A stretch of DNA of 64,000 nt from Bacteroides mediterraneensis (GCF_016900355.1 NZ_JACJKA010000003.1:62001-126000); one strand, 5' to 3'; shown: positions 16,640 to 26,366, counted from the first letter of the stretch. Notes: generated by a model from the letters alone, not told the origin. Translations and numbers: made by a program.

Positions 16640-19072
16640 TTAGATATTGGCAATACTCATAATGTCTGCAAACACACCCGCGGCCGTCACACTGGCACCT
16701 GCGCCATATCCCTGAATCAACATCGGGTATTCATTGTAGCGTTCGGTGGTCAGCAGAATGATGTTGTTGGTACCGGCCAGATTATAGAACGGATGGTTGC
16801 TGTCCACTTCCTGCAAGGCCACTTTTCCATGTCCGTTTTCCAGCGTGGCCACGAAACGCCAGCGTTTTCCTTCCCGTTCCACTTCGCGGCGACGTTCTTC
16901 AAATTCTTTATCGAGCTTCGGAATGTTCTTCCAGAAATCATCCAGCGTACCTTCAAAATATTTGTCCGGGATAAACAAGTGAGTTTCCACATCTTCCTGA
17001 TTCAAGCGATAACCTGCCTCACGGGCCAGAATCACCAGTTTCCGAATCACGTCCTTTCCGCTCAGGTCGATACGCGGATCGGGCTCTGAATAGCCGTCTT
17101 CCTTGGCCTGACGGATGGTGGCACTCAACGGCATGTCGGCACTGATGCGATTGAAGATATAGTTCAACGTACCGCTTACCACCGCTTCAATCTTCAGTAT
17201 CTTGTCTCCACTGTTTATCAAATCGTTAATCGTATTGATGACAGGCAGTCCGGCTCCTACGTTGGTTTCAAACAGGAACTTGACACCTCGCTGACGGGCT
17301 ATCCGTTTCAGTTCCGCATAGATGTCGTAATCTGAAGAAGCCGCAATCTTGTTGGCAGCCACTACCGATACGTTATGGCTCAGCAAATCCTTGTAGAGTG
17401 CTGCAATGTCCGGACTGGCCGTACAATCCACAAATACGGAGTTGAAGATGTTCATGCCCACAATCTCATCCCGAAGCACCTGCGGAGTAGAAGCGATTCC
17501 CTTTTCGTTCAATTCGTCCCGGAAATGCTCCAAATCGATTCCCGCACGGGTAAACAAAGCCTTGTGTCCGTTGGCAATTCCCACCACGTGCAACTTCAAG
17601 CCCCGTTCCTGTTTCAATTTTTCCTGCTGTCCATGTATCTGCTCAATCAGGCTGGAACCGACCGTTCCCGTGCCACAGATAAACAGGTTCAGCACCTGGT
17701 ATTCGGACAGGAAGAACGAATCGTGAATCACGTTCAGCGTCTTGCGCAGAGAAGCACCATCTACAACGAAAGAGATATTGGTTTCCGATGCACCCTGTGC
17801 ACAAGCAATGACATTGATACCGTTCCGTCCCAACGTACCGAACAGTTTTCCGGCAATGCCCGGGGTATGCTTCATGTTCTCCCCCACGATGGCTACCGTA
17901 GCCAGATTGCCTTCTGCCTTCATCGGAGAGATTTCGCCCATTTCAATTTCCTTGGCAAATTCCTCATTCAGCACCTCACAAGCCAAATCTGCGTCTTCGT
18001 TTCTCACACCGATGGAAGTAGAGTTCTCGGAAGAAGCCTGCGATACGAGGAACACGCTGATGCCGTTCTCTGCCAAAGTCTTGAAAATACGGTGGTTGAC
18101 TCCAATCACGCCCACCATACCCAGACCAGTCATGGTAATCAGGCAAGTATCGTTGATGGACGAAATACCCTTGATAGGCTTGGAAGAATGGTCGGCATCC
18201 TGCTTGACGATGGTACCCGGTGCCTCCGGATTGAACGTATTCTTAATCAGAATCGGAATATTCTTGTGACACACCGGATAAATAGTCGGCGGATACACCA
18301 CCTTCGCTCCGAAGTTGCACAACTCCATGGCTTCCACATAGCTCAGTTCCTTAATCGGATAAGCCGTACTGATGACCTTCGGATCGGCCGTCATAAAGCC
18401 ATCCACATCGGTCCATATCTCCAGAATGTCCGCATCCAATGCGGCGGCAATGATAGAGGCTGTGTAATCCGAACCACCCCGGCCCAGGTTGGTGACTTCA
18501 CCGGTATTCTTGTCGGTCGAAATAAAGCCCGGTACCACGGATACGTCCGGAATTTCACTGAACGTCTCACGCACCAGCTGATTGGTCAGTTCTGAATCCA
18601 GGATATGCTTGTTATGTTTCTTTTCTGTCTTGATAAACGTGCGGGAATCAAACCACATGGCTCCTTGGATCAAAGTAGCCACGATGATGGAAGAAAGCCG
18701 TTCTCCATAGCTGACAATCGTAGCCGACGTTTTGGGAGAAAGGTCCCGAATCAAATAAATGCCCTGAAAAATATCCTTCAATTCACTCAGCAGTTCATTG
18801 ACCAGGTCCAGGAGCAGTTCACGACCCCGCCCCGCAGGAATGACCGTGTACACCATTTCAATATGACGGTTCACAATCTCCTTCATTTCCTTTTCATAAG
18901 CATCATCGCCCGAAGCCGCCATTTTCGAGGTACAAATCAATTTGTCGGTAATTCCACCCAAGGCAGAAACCACTACAATCACTTTGTCATCTACTGCTTC
19001 TACAATGCGCTTTACGCTTAACATGCTATTGACGGAACCTACGGATGTGCCGCCGAATTTCAATACTTTCAT
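16640..19072 (-). CDS. thrA: Bifunctional aspartokinase / homoserine dehydrogenase
   Basis: An 810-residue fusion enzyme catalysing the first and third steps of the threonine branch. The aspartokinase domain (about 1-290) starts with VLKFGGTSVGS and includes FISTDKNTGEVTNLGRGGSDYTA. Two ACT regulatory repeats follow (about 310-460; ITMTGLGMVGVIGV, VAIVGENMKHTPGIAGKLF), predicting threonine feedback inhibition. The homoserine dehydrogenase half (about 465-810) opens with the NAD(P)-binding FICGTGTVGSSL motif and contains ETNVGAGLPVINTI and the catalytic GYSEPDPRIDLSGKDVIRKL segment. It is the first gene of the thr operon and is preceded by a leader of about 290 nt with hairpins, which suggests control by premature termination. 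Confidence 0.96.
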   Translation of the reverse strand: MKVLKFGGTSVGSVNSMLSVKRIVEAVDDKVIVVVSALGGITDKLICTSKMAASGDDAYEKEMKEIVNRHIEMVYTVIPAGRGRELLLDLVNELLSELKDIFQGIYLIRDLSPKTSATIVSYGERLSSIIVATLIQGAMWFDSRTFIKTEKKHNKHILDSELTNQLVRETFSEIPDVSVVPGFISTDKNTGEVTNLGRGGSDYTASIIAAALDADILEIWTDVDGFMTADPKVISTAYPIKELSYVEAMELCNFGAKVVYPPTIYPVCHKNIPILIKNTFNPEAPGTIVKQDADHSSKPIKGISSINDTCLITMTGLGMVGVIGVNHRIFKTLAENGISVFLVSQASSENSTSIGVRNEDADLACEVLNEEFAKEIEMGEISPMKAEGNLATVAIVGENMKHTPGIAGKLFGTLGRNGINVIACAQGASETNISFVVDGASLRKTLNVIHDSFFLSEYQVLNLFICGTGTVGSSLIEQIHGQQEKLKQERGLKLHVVGIANGHKALFTRAGIDLEHFRDELNEKGIASTPQVLRDEIVGMNIFNSVFVDCTASPDIAALYKDLLSHNVSVVAANKIAASSDYDIYAELKRIARQRGVKFLFETNVGAGLPVINTINDLINSGDKILKIEAVVSGTLNYIFNRISADMPLSATIRQAKEDGYSEPDPRIDLSGKDVIRKLVILAREAGYRLNQEDVETHLFIPDKYFEGTLDDFWKNIPKLDKEFEERRREVEREGKRWRFVATLENGHGKVALQEVDSNHPFYNLAGTNNIILLTTERYNEYPMLIQGYGAGASVTAAGVFADIMSIANI

Positions 19073-19366
19073 AGGTTTATATCATTTTTATCACCGGAGT
19101 CCCGATTGTCCGGTTTATTCCCGTGAAAACGAAGTCCTTGCACTCATTCCACACGGAAACAAATACATTAAATTAAAATTGAATGAATAAAATAATTGAG
19201 ATGTCTGCATCCGCAGACGTGTATCACGTAGAAACACCAAACATACTATCCTTTACCCCCGAGGGGTCATCCCTGTGGCAGAAGTGATGAAAGGCATGTA
19301 CCCGTGCCCGTTCAACAAGATGATATGAAGACAGCGTTCAGTCATAGATTATTGTTTTTCTGTCGG
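19073..19366 (-). promoter_or_regulatory. Long 5' leader of the thrA operon (possible attenuator)
   Basis: Between the -7 box at 19367 and the thrA start there are about 290 nt without a substantial gene. On the minus strand this holds a 30-codon open frame (19345-19253), a short hairpin of the form ACCCC/GGGGT over that frame's end (about 19253-19268), a second hairpin GTCTGC/GCAGAC (19205-19220) followed by T-rich sequence, then an AT-rich stretch. The layout resembles an amino-acid operon attenuator, but there is no run of threonine or isoleucine codons and no clean terminator U-tract, so this is only a candidate. Confidence 0.4.
19253..19345 (-). CDS. Possible thr leader peptide (30 aa)
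   Basis: A small open frame beginning about 22 bp downstream of the thrA -7 box. Its product has four Thr, three Ile and three Met residues among 30, concentrated toward the C-terminal half (PFITSATGMTPRG). Its stop overlaps a GC-rich hairpin. The amino-acid content is only suggestive and the codons are not clustered as in known thr attenuators. It could be a chance open frame. Confidence 0.25.
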   Translation of the reverse strand: MTERCLHIILLNGHGYMPFITSATGMTPRG

Positions 19367-19374
19367 CAAATATA
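19367..19374 (-). promoter_or_regulatory. -7 box for the thrA operon
   Basis: Reads TATATTTG on the minus strand, an exact TAnnTTTG match, followed by a ~290-nt leader. A TTTG lies only 14 bp upstream, closer than the usual -33 spacing. Confidence 0.5.
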
Positions 19375-19446
19375 ACAACATTTTTCTACAAACGCACATT
19401 TAAGTGATATTTTTTTGGCAGGGTCATAAATAAGCGTAAGATTTCG

Positions 19447-19454
19447 TACCTTTG
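19447..19454 (+). promoter_or_regulatory. -7 box for radA
   Basis: Reads TACCTTTG (TAnnTTTG consensus), 21 bp upstream of the ATG at 19476. This supports that start over the in-frame ATG at 19452, which would lie inside the promoter. Confidence 0.55.
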
Positions 19455-19475
19455 TCTGGAATTATCGTGACAAAT

Positions 19476-20849
19476 ATGGCAAAAGAAAAAACAGTCTATG
19501 TCTGCACGAATTGCGGACAAGAATCCCCCAAATGGGCCGGAAAATGTCCCTCCTGCGGACAGTGGAACACCTTCGTGGAAGAAGTGGTACGGAAAGAAAC
19601 TCCAGTGGCCAAGCACGTGGCGCATGGCATTGAATCGGTCCGTTCCAAACCCCAGCCGTTAAAGGAAATCGCCTCGGACGAGGAACAGCGCATCGATATG
19701 GGAGACGAAGAACTCAACCGGGTCTTGGGAGGAGGACTGGTGCAAGGCTCTCTGACCTTGATTGGCGGCGAACCCGGCATTGGAAAATCGACCCTGGTCC
19801 TGCAAACCGTGCTCCGCCTCGCCCATAAAAGAATCCTGTATGTATCGGGAGAGGAAAGTGCCCGCCAGCTGAAGCTCCGTGCGGTCCGTATCCCCCATCC
19901 CGACAACGACAACCTGCTGATTGCGTGTGAGACCTCGCTGGAACAGATTTTTACCCACATCAAGAATGCAGCCCCCGGCCTGGTCATCATCGACTCCATC
20001 CAGACCATCTCGACGGAAAACATCGATTCTTCTCCCGGCAGCATCGTACAGGTAAGGGAGTGTACGGCTTCTCTGCTGAAATTTGCCAAAGAAACCGGCA
20101 CTCCGGTCATCCTCATCGGTCACATCAACAAAGAAGGCAGCATCGCCGGACCGAAGGTACTGGAACACATTGTGGATACGGTGCTGCAATTTGAAGGCGA
20201 CCAGCACTACATGTACCGCATCCTGCGCAGCATCAAGAACCGTTTCGGAAGTACCGCCGAACTGGGCATCTACGAGATGCGGCAGGACGGACTACGGCAA
20301 GTGAGCAACCCTTCGGAACTCCTGCTCACCCAAGACCATGAGGGGATGAGCGGGGTAGCCATTGCCGGAGCCGTGGAAGGGGTACGTCCTTTCCTGATTG
20401 AGGTACAGGCCCTGGTCAGTACGGCCGCCTACGGTATGCCGCAACGTTCGGCCACCGGTTTCGACCTCCGACGCATGAACATGCTGCTGGCAGTACTGGA
20501 AAAGCGGGTCGGTTTCAAACTGGCACAGAAAGACGTGTTCCTGAACATCGCCGGAGGACTGAAGGTCAACGACCCGGCCATCGACTTAGCGGTCATCAGC
20601 GCCATTCTTTCCAGCAACATGGATGCGGAAATTGAAACAGGTGTATGTATGGCAGGCGAAGTGGGACTGAGTGGCGAAATCCGTCCGGTCAACCGCATCG
20701 AACAACGCATCAGCGAAGCCGAGAAATTAGGATTCCAGCGGATGCTGATTCCCAAGCACAACCTTTCGGGCATCGACCGCAAGAAAATCAAAATAGAACT
20801 TGTACCGGTCAGAAAAGTGGAGGAAGCTTTCCGCGAATTGTTCGGATAA
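19476..20849 (+). CDS. radA: DNA repair protein RadA
   Basis: A 457-residue RadA (Sms), a RecA-like helicase that promotes branch migration in homologous recombination. Domains in order are a C4 zinc finger (Cys10, Cys13, Cys25, Cys28), a RecA-like ATPase with Walker A GGEPGIGKST and a Walker B-like LVIIDSIQTI, the RadA-specific KNRFGSTAELG motif, and a C-terminal Lon-protease-like domain (AGGLKVNDPAIDLAVISAILSS). The ATG at 19476 was chosen because the promoter box sits at 19447-19454. It has no operon partner; the next gene has its own promoter. Confidence 0.96.
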   Translation: MAKEKTVYVCTNCGQESPKWAGKCPSCGQWNTFVEEVVRKETPVAKHVAHGIESVRSKPQPLKEIASDEEQRIDMGDEELNRVLGGGLVQGSLTLIGGEPGIGKSTLVLQTVLRLAHKRILYVSGEESARQLKLRAVRIPHPDNDNLLIACETSLEQIFTHIKNAAPGLVIIDSIQTISTENIDSSPGSIVQVRECTASLLKFAKETGTPVILIGHINKEGSIAGPKVLEHIVDTVLQFEGDQHYMYRILRSIKNRFGSTAELGIYEMRQDGLRQVSNPSELLLTQDHEGMSGVAIAGAVEGVRPFLIEVQALVSTAAYGMPQRSATGFDLRRMNMLLAVLEKRVGFKLAQKDVFLNIAGGLKVNDPAIDLAVISAILSSNMDAEIETGVCMAGEVGLSGEIRPVNRIEQRISEAEKLGFQRMLIPKHNLSGIDRKKIKIELVPVRKVEEAFRELFG

Positions 20850-20903
20850 GTTTCTTCCGCCCTATCAAGAATCACCACAACCGACACATTTTTTAGAGGG
20901 TCT

Positions 20904-20935
20904 TTTGTAAGGAAACTCTAATTTATGTATGTTTG
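20904..20935 (+). promoter_or_regulatory. Promoter of the GH84 gene
   Basis: A TTTG -33 element (20904-20907) and a TATGTTTG -7 box (20928-20935) separated by 20 bp, a textbook Bacteroidetes promoter; the ATG is at 20972. Confidence 0.75.
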
Positions 20936-20971
20936 CAATAGCATTATTACCTAAACACCTAAATAATATCC

Positions 20972-23188
20972 ATGAAACATTATCTATTTCCCTTATTCTG
21001 CATGGTCTGGGGAGCCACACCTATGCTGGCCCAGACCGATGCCAGCCTGCTGCAACCCAAGGTGCAGGAGTTTGAACTGAGCCAAAACGAAAAGACTGTG
21101 GCCGTGCCGTCCTCTTATCAGCTCGTGCTGACCGAAGGCAGCTGTCCGCATGCCGCCGAAGCCCTGAAACAGCTTCTGCCCAACAAGCAGGAAAAGACCG
21201 CATTCAAGATTATTCTCGGCAAGAAAGGTGATAAAGCCGTCAAGAAATATGCAAAAAAAATTCCTTCACACAAAGAAGGCTATTATATAGAGGTGGACGA
21301 TCACTGCATCGTGATTGCCGGAGCGGATGCACGAGGTGCCTTCTACGGCGTGCAGACCCTCGCACAGATGGTACGTCAGGGAGATTTGAGCCTCTGCACC
21401 ATTGAAGACTATCCCGACATTGCTTTCCGTGGGGTGGTAGAAGGCTTTTACGGAACGCCTTGGAGCCACGAAGCCCGTATGCGCCAACTGGCGTTCTACG
21501 GCCGAAACAAGATGAATACCTATATCTATGGCCCGAAAGACGATCCGTATCACTCTTCTCCCAACTGGCGCAAGCCTTATCCGGAAAAGGAAGCGGCTCA
21601 GATTCATGCACTCATCGAGCAGGCTGCCCGAAACGAGGTGAATTTCGTATGGGCCATCCATCCGGGAAAAGACATCAAATGGACGGAAGCCGACCGTGAT
21701 GCCTTGATCCAGAAATTTGAAGCCATGTACCAGTTGGGCGTACGTTCCTTTGCCGTGTTCTTCGACGATATTTCGGGCGACGGTACAGACCCGGTGCGTC
21801 AGGCCGAATTGCTGAATTACATCGATACCCACTTTATCCAACAAAAACACGACGTGACCCCTCTGGTGATGTGTCCTACGGAATACAACAAGAGCTGGTC
21901 GGACGTGAAAGGCGGATACCTGACTACGTTGGGCAAGATGCTCAACCCCAGTATCCAAATCATGTGGACCGGCGACCGGGTGATTGCCTGCATCGACAAG
22001 CCGACGCTGGACTGGATCAACCCGCTCATCCAGCGCAAAGCCTATATCTGGTGGAATTTCCCGGTGAACGACTATGTGCGCGACCATCTGCTCTTGGGAC
22101 CGGTGTATGGCAATGCCAAAGGAATCCAGGACGAAATGTCCGGTTTCGTATCCAACCCGATGGAACACGCAGAATCTTCCAAGATATCCTTATATAGCGT
22201 GGCCGATTATACCTGGAACCTGGATACCTACGACAGCATTCAGTCGTGGAAACACGCCATACAGGACCTGCTGCCCCAGAAAGCTGCCTATCTGGAGACC
22301 TTTGCCACACACTGTTCGGACTTGGGAACGAACGGACATGGCTTCCGTCGTGACGAGAGTGTCCCCCTACAGCCGATGCTGAAAGTGCTGGCACAGGATA
22401 TGAATGCCTCTGAGGCCGTCGACAGTGTACTTCGGGAATGTATGCGTCTGGAAACGGCCTGCGATGTACTTTTGGCCGACAACGAGAACCCGGCCCTCAT
22501 CCACGAAATGCGTCCTTGGCTGAAACAGGGCAAACTGCTCGGCGAATACGGTCAGTGTGTATTGCAAATGGTCAAAGCCCTGAATGGAAAAGATGCTGCC
22601 TTCATGACCTACTACGACCGCGCACGTGCTTTGCAAACCCTAATGTACGAACTGGATATGACCGAAAACCAGAACCCGTATCAGCCGGGAGTGAAGGTAG
22701 GAAGCCTCATCCTGCTGCCGACGCTGAACCAGGTATACACGCAGGTAACCAGTACCTATAACGCACAGCACAAGACTCACCTGGAAACCAAGGCCGAATA
22801 CAATCCTTACACGCTGACCAGCGACGTGCCTCAGCTGAAGACTCAGGTGGTACGCGCCCGCCATCAGTATGTGAATGTGTCCCCGTCTAACGAGGTCATC
22901 AAATGGCCGGCCGGTGCCATGCTGCAGATTGCCGTAGACCAGCCGGTACGCTTCGAGGCGCTGACTATGGACTTAGGAACTCCGAGAGTCGCTTCGCAAT
23001 TCACGCTGGAGGTAAGCAGTGAAGGTCAGGAGTGGAAGTCCGTTTCTCTATCACAGGCCGCCGAAAAGACTGAAATCACCGCCTCCATCCCGACGGATAC
23101 TTCCTTGAAGTTTATCCGCCTGACAAACAAATCCGGGCAGGAGACACAGGTTTATTTCAAGAAATTTACCTTGAAAGTACAGAAATAA
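20972..23188 (+). CDS. GH84 beta-N-acetylglucosaminidase (O-GlcNAcase-like)
   Basis: A 738-residue secreted enzyme closely resembling the characterised B. thetaiotaomicron GH84 hydrolase, which removes O- or terminal beta-N-acetylglucosamine with substrate-assisted catalysis. A signal peptide (ending MLAQ) precedes a GH20b-like N-terminal domain (about 25-145), the GH84 barrel starting FRGVVEGFYGTPWS (about 150-430), a helical domain and a C-terminal discoidin-like beta-sandwich (about 625-738). The catalytic Asp pair is Asp265-Asp266 in FFDDISGDG. Other conserved blocks are MNTYIYGPKDDPYH and MWTGDRVI. It is a single-gene unit with its own promoter and terminator, so it probably acts independently on host mucin or glycoprotein GlcNAc in the periplasm. 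Confidence 0.94.
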   Translation: MKHYLFPLFCMVWGATPMLAQTDASLLQPKVQEFELSQNEKTVAVPSSYQLVLTEGSCPHAAEALKQLLPNKQEKTAFKIILGKKGDKAVKKYAKKIPSHKEGYYIEVDDHCIVIAGADARGAFYGVQTLAQMVRQGDLSLCTIEDYPDIAFRGVVEGFYGTPWSHEARMRQLAFYGRNKMNTYIYGPKDDPYHSSPNWRKPYPEKEAAQIHALIEQAARNEVNFVWAIHPGKDIKWTEADRDALIQKFEAMYQLGVRSFAVFFDDISGDGTDPVRQAELLNYIDTHFIQQKHDVTPLVMCPTEYNKSWSDVKGGYLTTLGKMLNPSIQIMWTGDRVIACIDKPTLDWINPLIQRKAYIWWNFPVNDYVRDHLLLGPVYGNAKGIQDEMSGFVSNPMEHAESSKISLYSVADYTWNLDTYDSIQSWKHAIQDLLPQKAAYLETFATHCSDLGTNGHGFRRDESVPLQPMLKVLAQDMNASEAVDSVLRECMRLETACDVLLADNENPALIHEMRPWLKQGKLLGEYGQCVLQMVKALNGKDAAFMTYYDRARALQTLMYELDMTENQNPYQPGVKVGSLILLPTLNQVYTQVTSTYNAQHKTHLETKAEYNPYTLTSDVPQLKTQVVRARHQYVNVSPSNEVIKWPAGAMLQIAVDQPVRFEALTMDLGTPRVASQFTLEVSSEGQEWKSVSLSQAAEKTEITASIPTDTSLKFIRLTNKSGQETQVYFKKFTLKVQK

Positions 23189-23207
23189 AGAACGGAAAAT
23201 CATTCAG

Positions 23208-23255
23208 AATCGCTGCATTGGCATTCCATCGTTCAGAGGAGCCGATGCAGCGATT
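23208..23255 (+). terminator. Long inverted repeat downstream of GH84, probable terminator
   Basis: Arms 23208-23222 and 23241-23255 pair over 15 bp with one G-U wobble (core ATCGCTGCAT / ATGCAGCGAT) and an 18-nt loop, followed by TATATTTTGC. It lies 19 bp after the GH84 stop. Confidence 0.6.
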
Positions 23256-23287
23256 TATATTTTGCTCACATCCCCCCGTCAGGGCAT

Positions 23288-23324
23288 AAAAAGACCCGTA
23301 CCAATGAAAGTACGGGTCTTTTTT
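23288..23324. terminator. Bidirectional intrinsic terminator
   Basis: A 13-bp perfect stem (23288-23300 with 23311-23323; core GACCCGTA) with A-run and T-run flanks. It lies between the convergent GH84 gene and the DUF3868/OmpA gene. Confidence 0.9.
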
Positions 23325-23346
23325 ATATCCAACGAATGATAGCGAA

Positions 23347-24813
23347 TTACTTCTGCGGAGCAGTTTCATAAGGTACCATCTTTTCCAGATTGGCATTGGC
23401 TTTTTCAGGTTCTACACTTGCAGCTTTCTGGAACCATCCCTTGGCTTCTTCGGTATGGCCGGCCAACCAAGCCAACACACCCAAGTTGTTGTAAGCACGC
23501 GGATCTTCTTTCACTTTGTCCATGTAAGACGCAGCTTTCTTGAAATCTCCGCTGATGATGTTGGCAGAAGCCGCATTGATATTGGCAATCACATCTTCCG
23601 GATACGTATTGGCTGCAATTTCATAGACTTCCTTATATTCCTTCGTACCCGGCTGGTACATCGCTGCCACCCGATACATTTCCTGCAAGCTCAGCAGTTT
23701 AGGATTCGTATAAATCAAACGGGCTGCTTCAGAGTTCAGCACCTCTCTCACCTCATAGTCTACCGATACACTCAAGCGACGCAAGCGAGGATAATACTGA
23801 TTCATCATGGTACGGTAAGTAGCTGTACCCAAAGTCGTTTTCAGACGAGCCTCACGCACATCCAGATTGTCATATTTCTGAATGACTGCCAAAGCTTTAT
23901 CTGCATACGCAGGTTTGTCTTCTTCCAGCATTTTCACCAGGCTGTCCCAATCTTCTCCGGCAGAAGTCACATGCAACACTTCCTGCGGGAAATTATATCC
24001 GCCTTTCAGGTTCAAGGCGAAAGATTCCGCACGCTGGGATGCCACTCTGTCGTTGGTACGGACTGAACCATCCGGTGAAGAATAACCGCACACATTGATG
24101 GACTTGAAAGTCACCAGGTCACCGTCTTCCAGCGGCTCTAAAATCTCTTTCAGTTTCTGCAACTCACTCCGGTTGTTCTTATAATCCGCATCGAAGACTG
24201 TCTTTCCTACCGGGAATTCAATATACAAAGTGCTTTGTTCTGAACGTACCTTCAACGGTTCTTCTTTTGGAGTCAGCAATGAAACCATCTCCTTGCAAGG
24301 TTCACAAACCTCAAATTCTGTCGGCAGAGCAGGAGTCTCTACGGCTACATCCGGTTCAATCACCTTGATATTGAGCAAATCTACTTCACAGCATTCCTTT
24401 CCTTCCTGCAACAGAATCATGGAAGCATGGTCCATCCACGGCTGATAAGGTACAGCAGCCTTGTAGCGCACCACATCTTCGCGGTTATCCTGACGTCCGT
24501 GAATCACCACATACGGATTATCGTATCCGAAGCGACGGGCCATCTTACGCTCCGAACGACGCATCTTGTAATCTCCATTCTTTCCTGTCACAATGACCGG
24601 AGGCATGGCATAATAATTTTTACCTTCACGAAGCACCGGCGTAAAGGCATAAGTCTGTTCACTATTTACACGTACATCGGCTACATCCATAGAAAATTCC
24701 ATGGTCAGTGTATCATTCTTCAAAGTCAATGCCGGACGGGTGTACTTGATATCACTTGCCATCGCACTAAAAGGCAGCATACCCAGCAAGCACATATATA
24801 CTAATTTTCTCAT
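23347..24813 (-). CDS. DUF3868 / OmpA-like envelope protein with TPR tail
   Basis: A 488-residue exported protein with three parts. After the signal peptide (ending AMAS) comes a DUF3868-like domain (about 20-190; LTLKNDTLTMEFSMDV, VITG-type strands, RRSERKMARRFGYDNP). An OmpA-like peptidoglycan-binding domain follows (about 205-345; ELQKLKEIL, then NVCGYSSPDGS and DRVASQRAESFA). The C-terminal quarter has TPR-like helices (YPEDVIANINAASANIISGDF, then RAYNNLGVLAWLAG). DUF3868 proteins are known mainly as neighbours of fimbrial genes in Bacteroides, but no fimbrillin is present here. It is the last gene of a three-gene operon with an outer-membrane barrel and a lipoprotein. Function unknown; anchoring to peptidoglycan is inferred. 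Confidence 0.8.
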   Translation of the reverse strand: MRKLVYMCLLGMLPFSAMASDIKYTRPALTLKNDTLTMEFSMDVADVRVNSEQTYAFTPVLREGKNYYAMPPVIVTGKNGDYKMRRSERKMARRFGYDNPYVVIHGRQDNREDVVRYKAAVPYQPWMDHASMILLQEGKECCEVDLLNIKVIEPDVAVETPALPTEFEVCEPCKEMVSLLTPKEEPLKVRSEQSTLYIEFPVGKTVFDADYKNNRSELQKLKEILEPLEDGDLVTFKSINVCGYSSPDGSVRTNDRVASQRAESFALNLKGGYNFPQEVLHVTSAGEDWDSLVKMLEEDKPAYADKALAVIQKYDNLDVREARLKTTLGTATYRTMMNQYYPRLRRLSVSVDYEVREVLNSEAARLIYTNPKLLSLQEMYRVAAMYQPGTKEYKEVYEIAANTYPEDVIANINAASANIISGDFKKAASYMDKVKEDPRAYNNLGVLAWLAGHTEEAKGWFQKAASVEPEKANANLEKMVPYETAPQK

Positions 24814-24833
24814 ATCTACTTTTTAATTTTCAA

Positions 24834-26366
24834 TTATAATGACTGTACTTCTACACAATGGTATTTGGTCTTATGTTTCGGACCGAATGTGAAATTGATA
24901 CCCAAATTCACGTTGGCAGAGAAACGGTTGATGGGGATGAAATACTTCGGAGTATATTTACCCAGAGGTACATCGGCTGCCACAAAGAAGTTGAAACCTC
25001 TCGGGTGGAAATTCAGCATCAAACCTCCTGTAGATCCAAAGTTAGAAAGCGCATAGTTTACGGATGCCTCAAACCAGGTCAAAGGAGAGACATTGGCAGA
25101 AATACGTGCTTCTGTCCAAGAGTGACGTCCCTGGAAACGAGTAGAAGACAAAAGACCAAACTTCAAGCGGTCATAAGCCGGCAAGGTATATTGTGCACCC
25201 AAGTTCAAGGTAGCTGCCAAGGCTGTAGCACGTTTCAAGCCTTCCCCTTCCTTCGTGAACTTCGCCATCTGTTCCAAATCATCTACTACACGGTCGGCCT
25301 GATTGTCGATTGAATTCGGGTCGTTGTCGCCCAAGTCTGATTTCACCGGAATTTCGTTGAAACCATCGAATTCAAAGCTATTGTTCATAGTAGCCTTCAA
25401 GGTATTTTTCCAACGGATAAATCCTAAATCCAATACGGCAGCCGAGAAGGTCCAGTCATCATTCAAACGATAGGTAGCACCAAAATCAAAAGCCAGACCA
25501 AATCCGGTAGGCCCAATCTTTTTGGTATCAAAATCCAGGTCATCATACGAAAGCAACTGCTCTGAACCCGGTTTCAACTGGTTCGTACGGTTTCCATTGT
25601 CATCGAGCACATAATCACTTTCATCGTAATTACCCGTTTCACCGCGTGTTGGTGCAATCAATCCTTTGGCAGAAAGATAAGCCTGTGCACCCGACGGAGT
25701 GATTTTCCAGGCATCCGGAGTAGCATCAATGTCCAGACGGTCAATCTTCACCGTAGCCTTTGCCAACCCGACCAAAAATTTCATTTTCGCACCCACTGTC
25801 CATTGCTCGTTGATCTGACGGGCATGTCCAAAGGCAATTTCCGCATAATTGGTAGATACAATGCTCAAATCATTCACACTGTAATGAGTGCCTTCCGGTG
25901 CATCCACTCCGTTCTTCATGAACTTAAACAACTGGTCAGGAGCAGACAAATTGGTATTACTTTTAATGGAAAGTCCGAAAGTATTGAAACCGCCCCATGC
26001 ATAAAAGCCGGTAGACAAGATGTTCTCGTTCAGATTAAAGCCCAGTTTAATGCGGTTAGGCAGTCCGTTCAGGAAGTCCTGGCGACTTACATCTCCATGC
26101 ATAAAGGTCATGAGGTCACCATTCGGTTTGACAAACAGGAAATCACCGACTCCTGCCGTACCTTGGGCACCGACTGACAGATTACCCAATCCCGGAAAAC
26201 CTACATATCCTCTTTCTCCCATAAATGCCGGATTCAGTTCGTGGCGATAAGTAGCTCCCTCCAAGAAATAAGCGGAACGATTAATCTGAGGCTGTGCCAC
26301 TGCTTCACTTACACATACAAAAGCCGCAAATCCGGACAATATCGTATATAAAATATTTTTCTTCAT
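24834..26366 (-). CDS. DUF5723 family outer-membrane beta-barrel protein
   Basis: A 510-residue protein with a signal peptide (ending AVAQ) and long runs of alternating hydrophobic and polar residues ending in aromatic positions, as in a beta-barrel. It matches the DUF5723 family: an N-terminal SAYFLEGATYRHELNPAFMGERGYVGFPG segment, a central YRLNDDWTFSAAVLDLGFIRW and a C-terminal ANVNLGINFTFG strand. The family resembles PorV/FadL-type barrels. It starts 25 bp after the upstream lipoprotein and ends 20 bp before the OmpA-like gene, so the three form one unit. No function is known; a channel or a surface scaffold are both possible. Confidence 0.8.
   Translation of the reverse strand: MKKNILYTILSGFAAFVCVSEAVAQPQINRSAYFLEGATYRHELNPAFMGERGYVGFPGLGNLSVGAQGTAGVGDFLFVKPNGDLMTFMHGDVSRQDFLNGLPNRIKLGFNLNENILSTGFYAWGGFNTFGLSIKSNTNLSAPDQLFKFMKNGVDAPEGTHYSVNDLSIVSTNYAEIAFGHARQINEQWTVGAKMKFLVGLAKATVKIDRLDIDATPDAWKITPSGAQAYLSAKGLIAPTRGETGNYDESDYVLDDNGNRTNQLKPGSEQLLSYDDLDFDTKKIGPTGFGLAFDFGATYRLNDDWTFSAAVLDLGFIRWKNTLKATMNNSFEFDGFNEIPVKSDLGDNDPNSIDNQADRVVDDLEQMAKFTKEGEGLKRATALAATLNLGAQYTLPAYDRLKFGLLSSTRFQGRHSWTEARISANVSPLTWFEASVNYALSNFGSTGGLMLNFHPRGFNFFVAADVPLGKYTPKYFIPINRFSANVNLGINFTFGPKHKTKYHCVEVQSL

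Noticed and set aside
17375-18595. Plus-strand open frame of 406 codons opposite thrA
   Set aside because: Entirely antisense to a conserved enzyme, with no recognisable domain or promoter.
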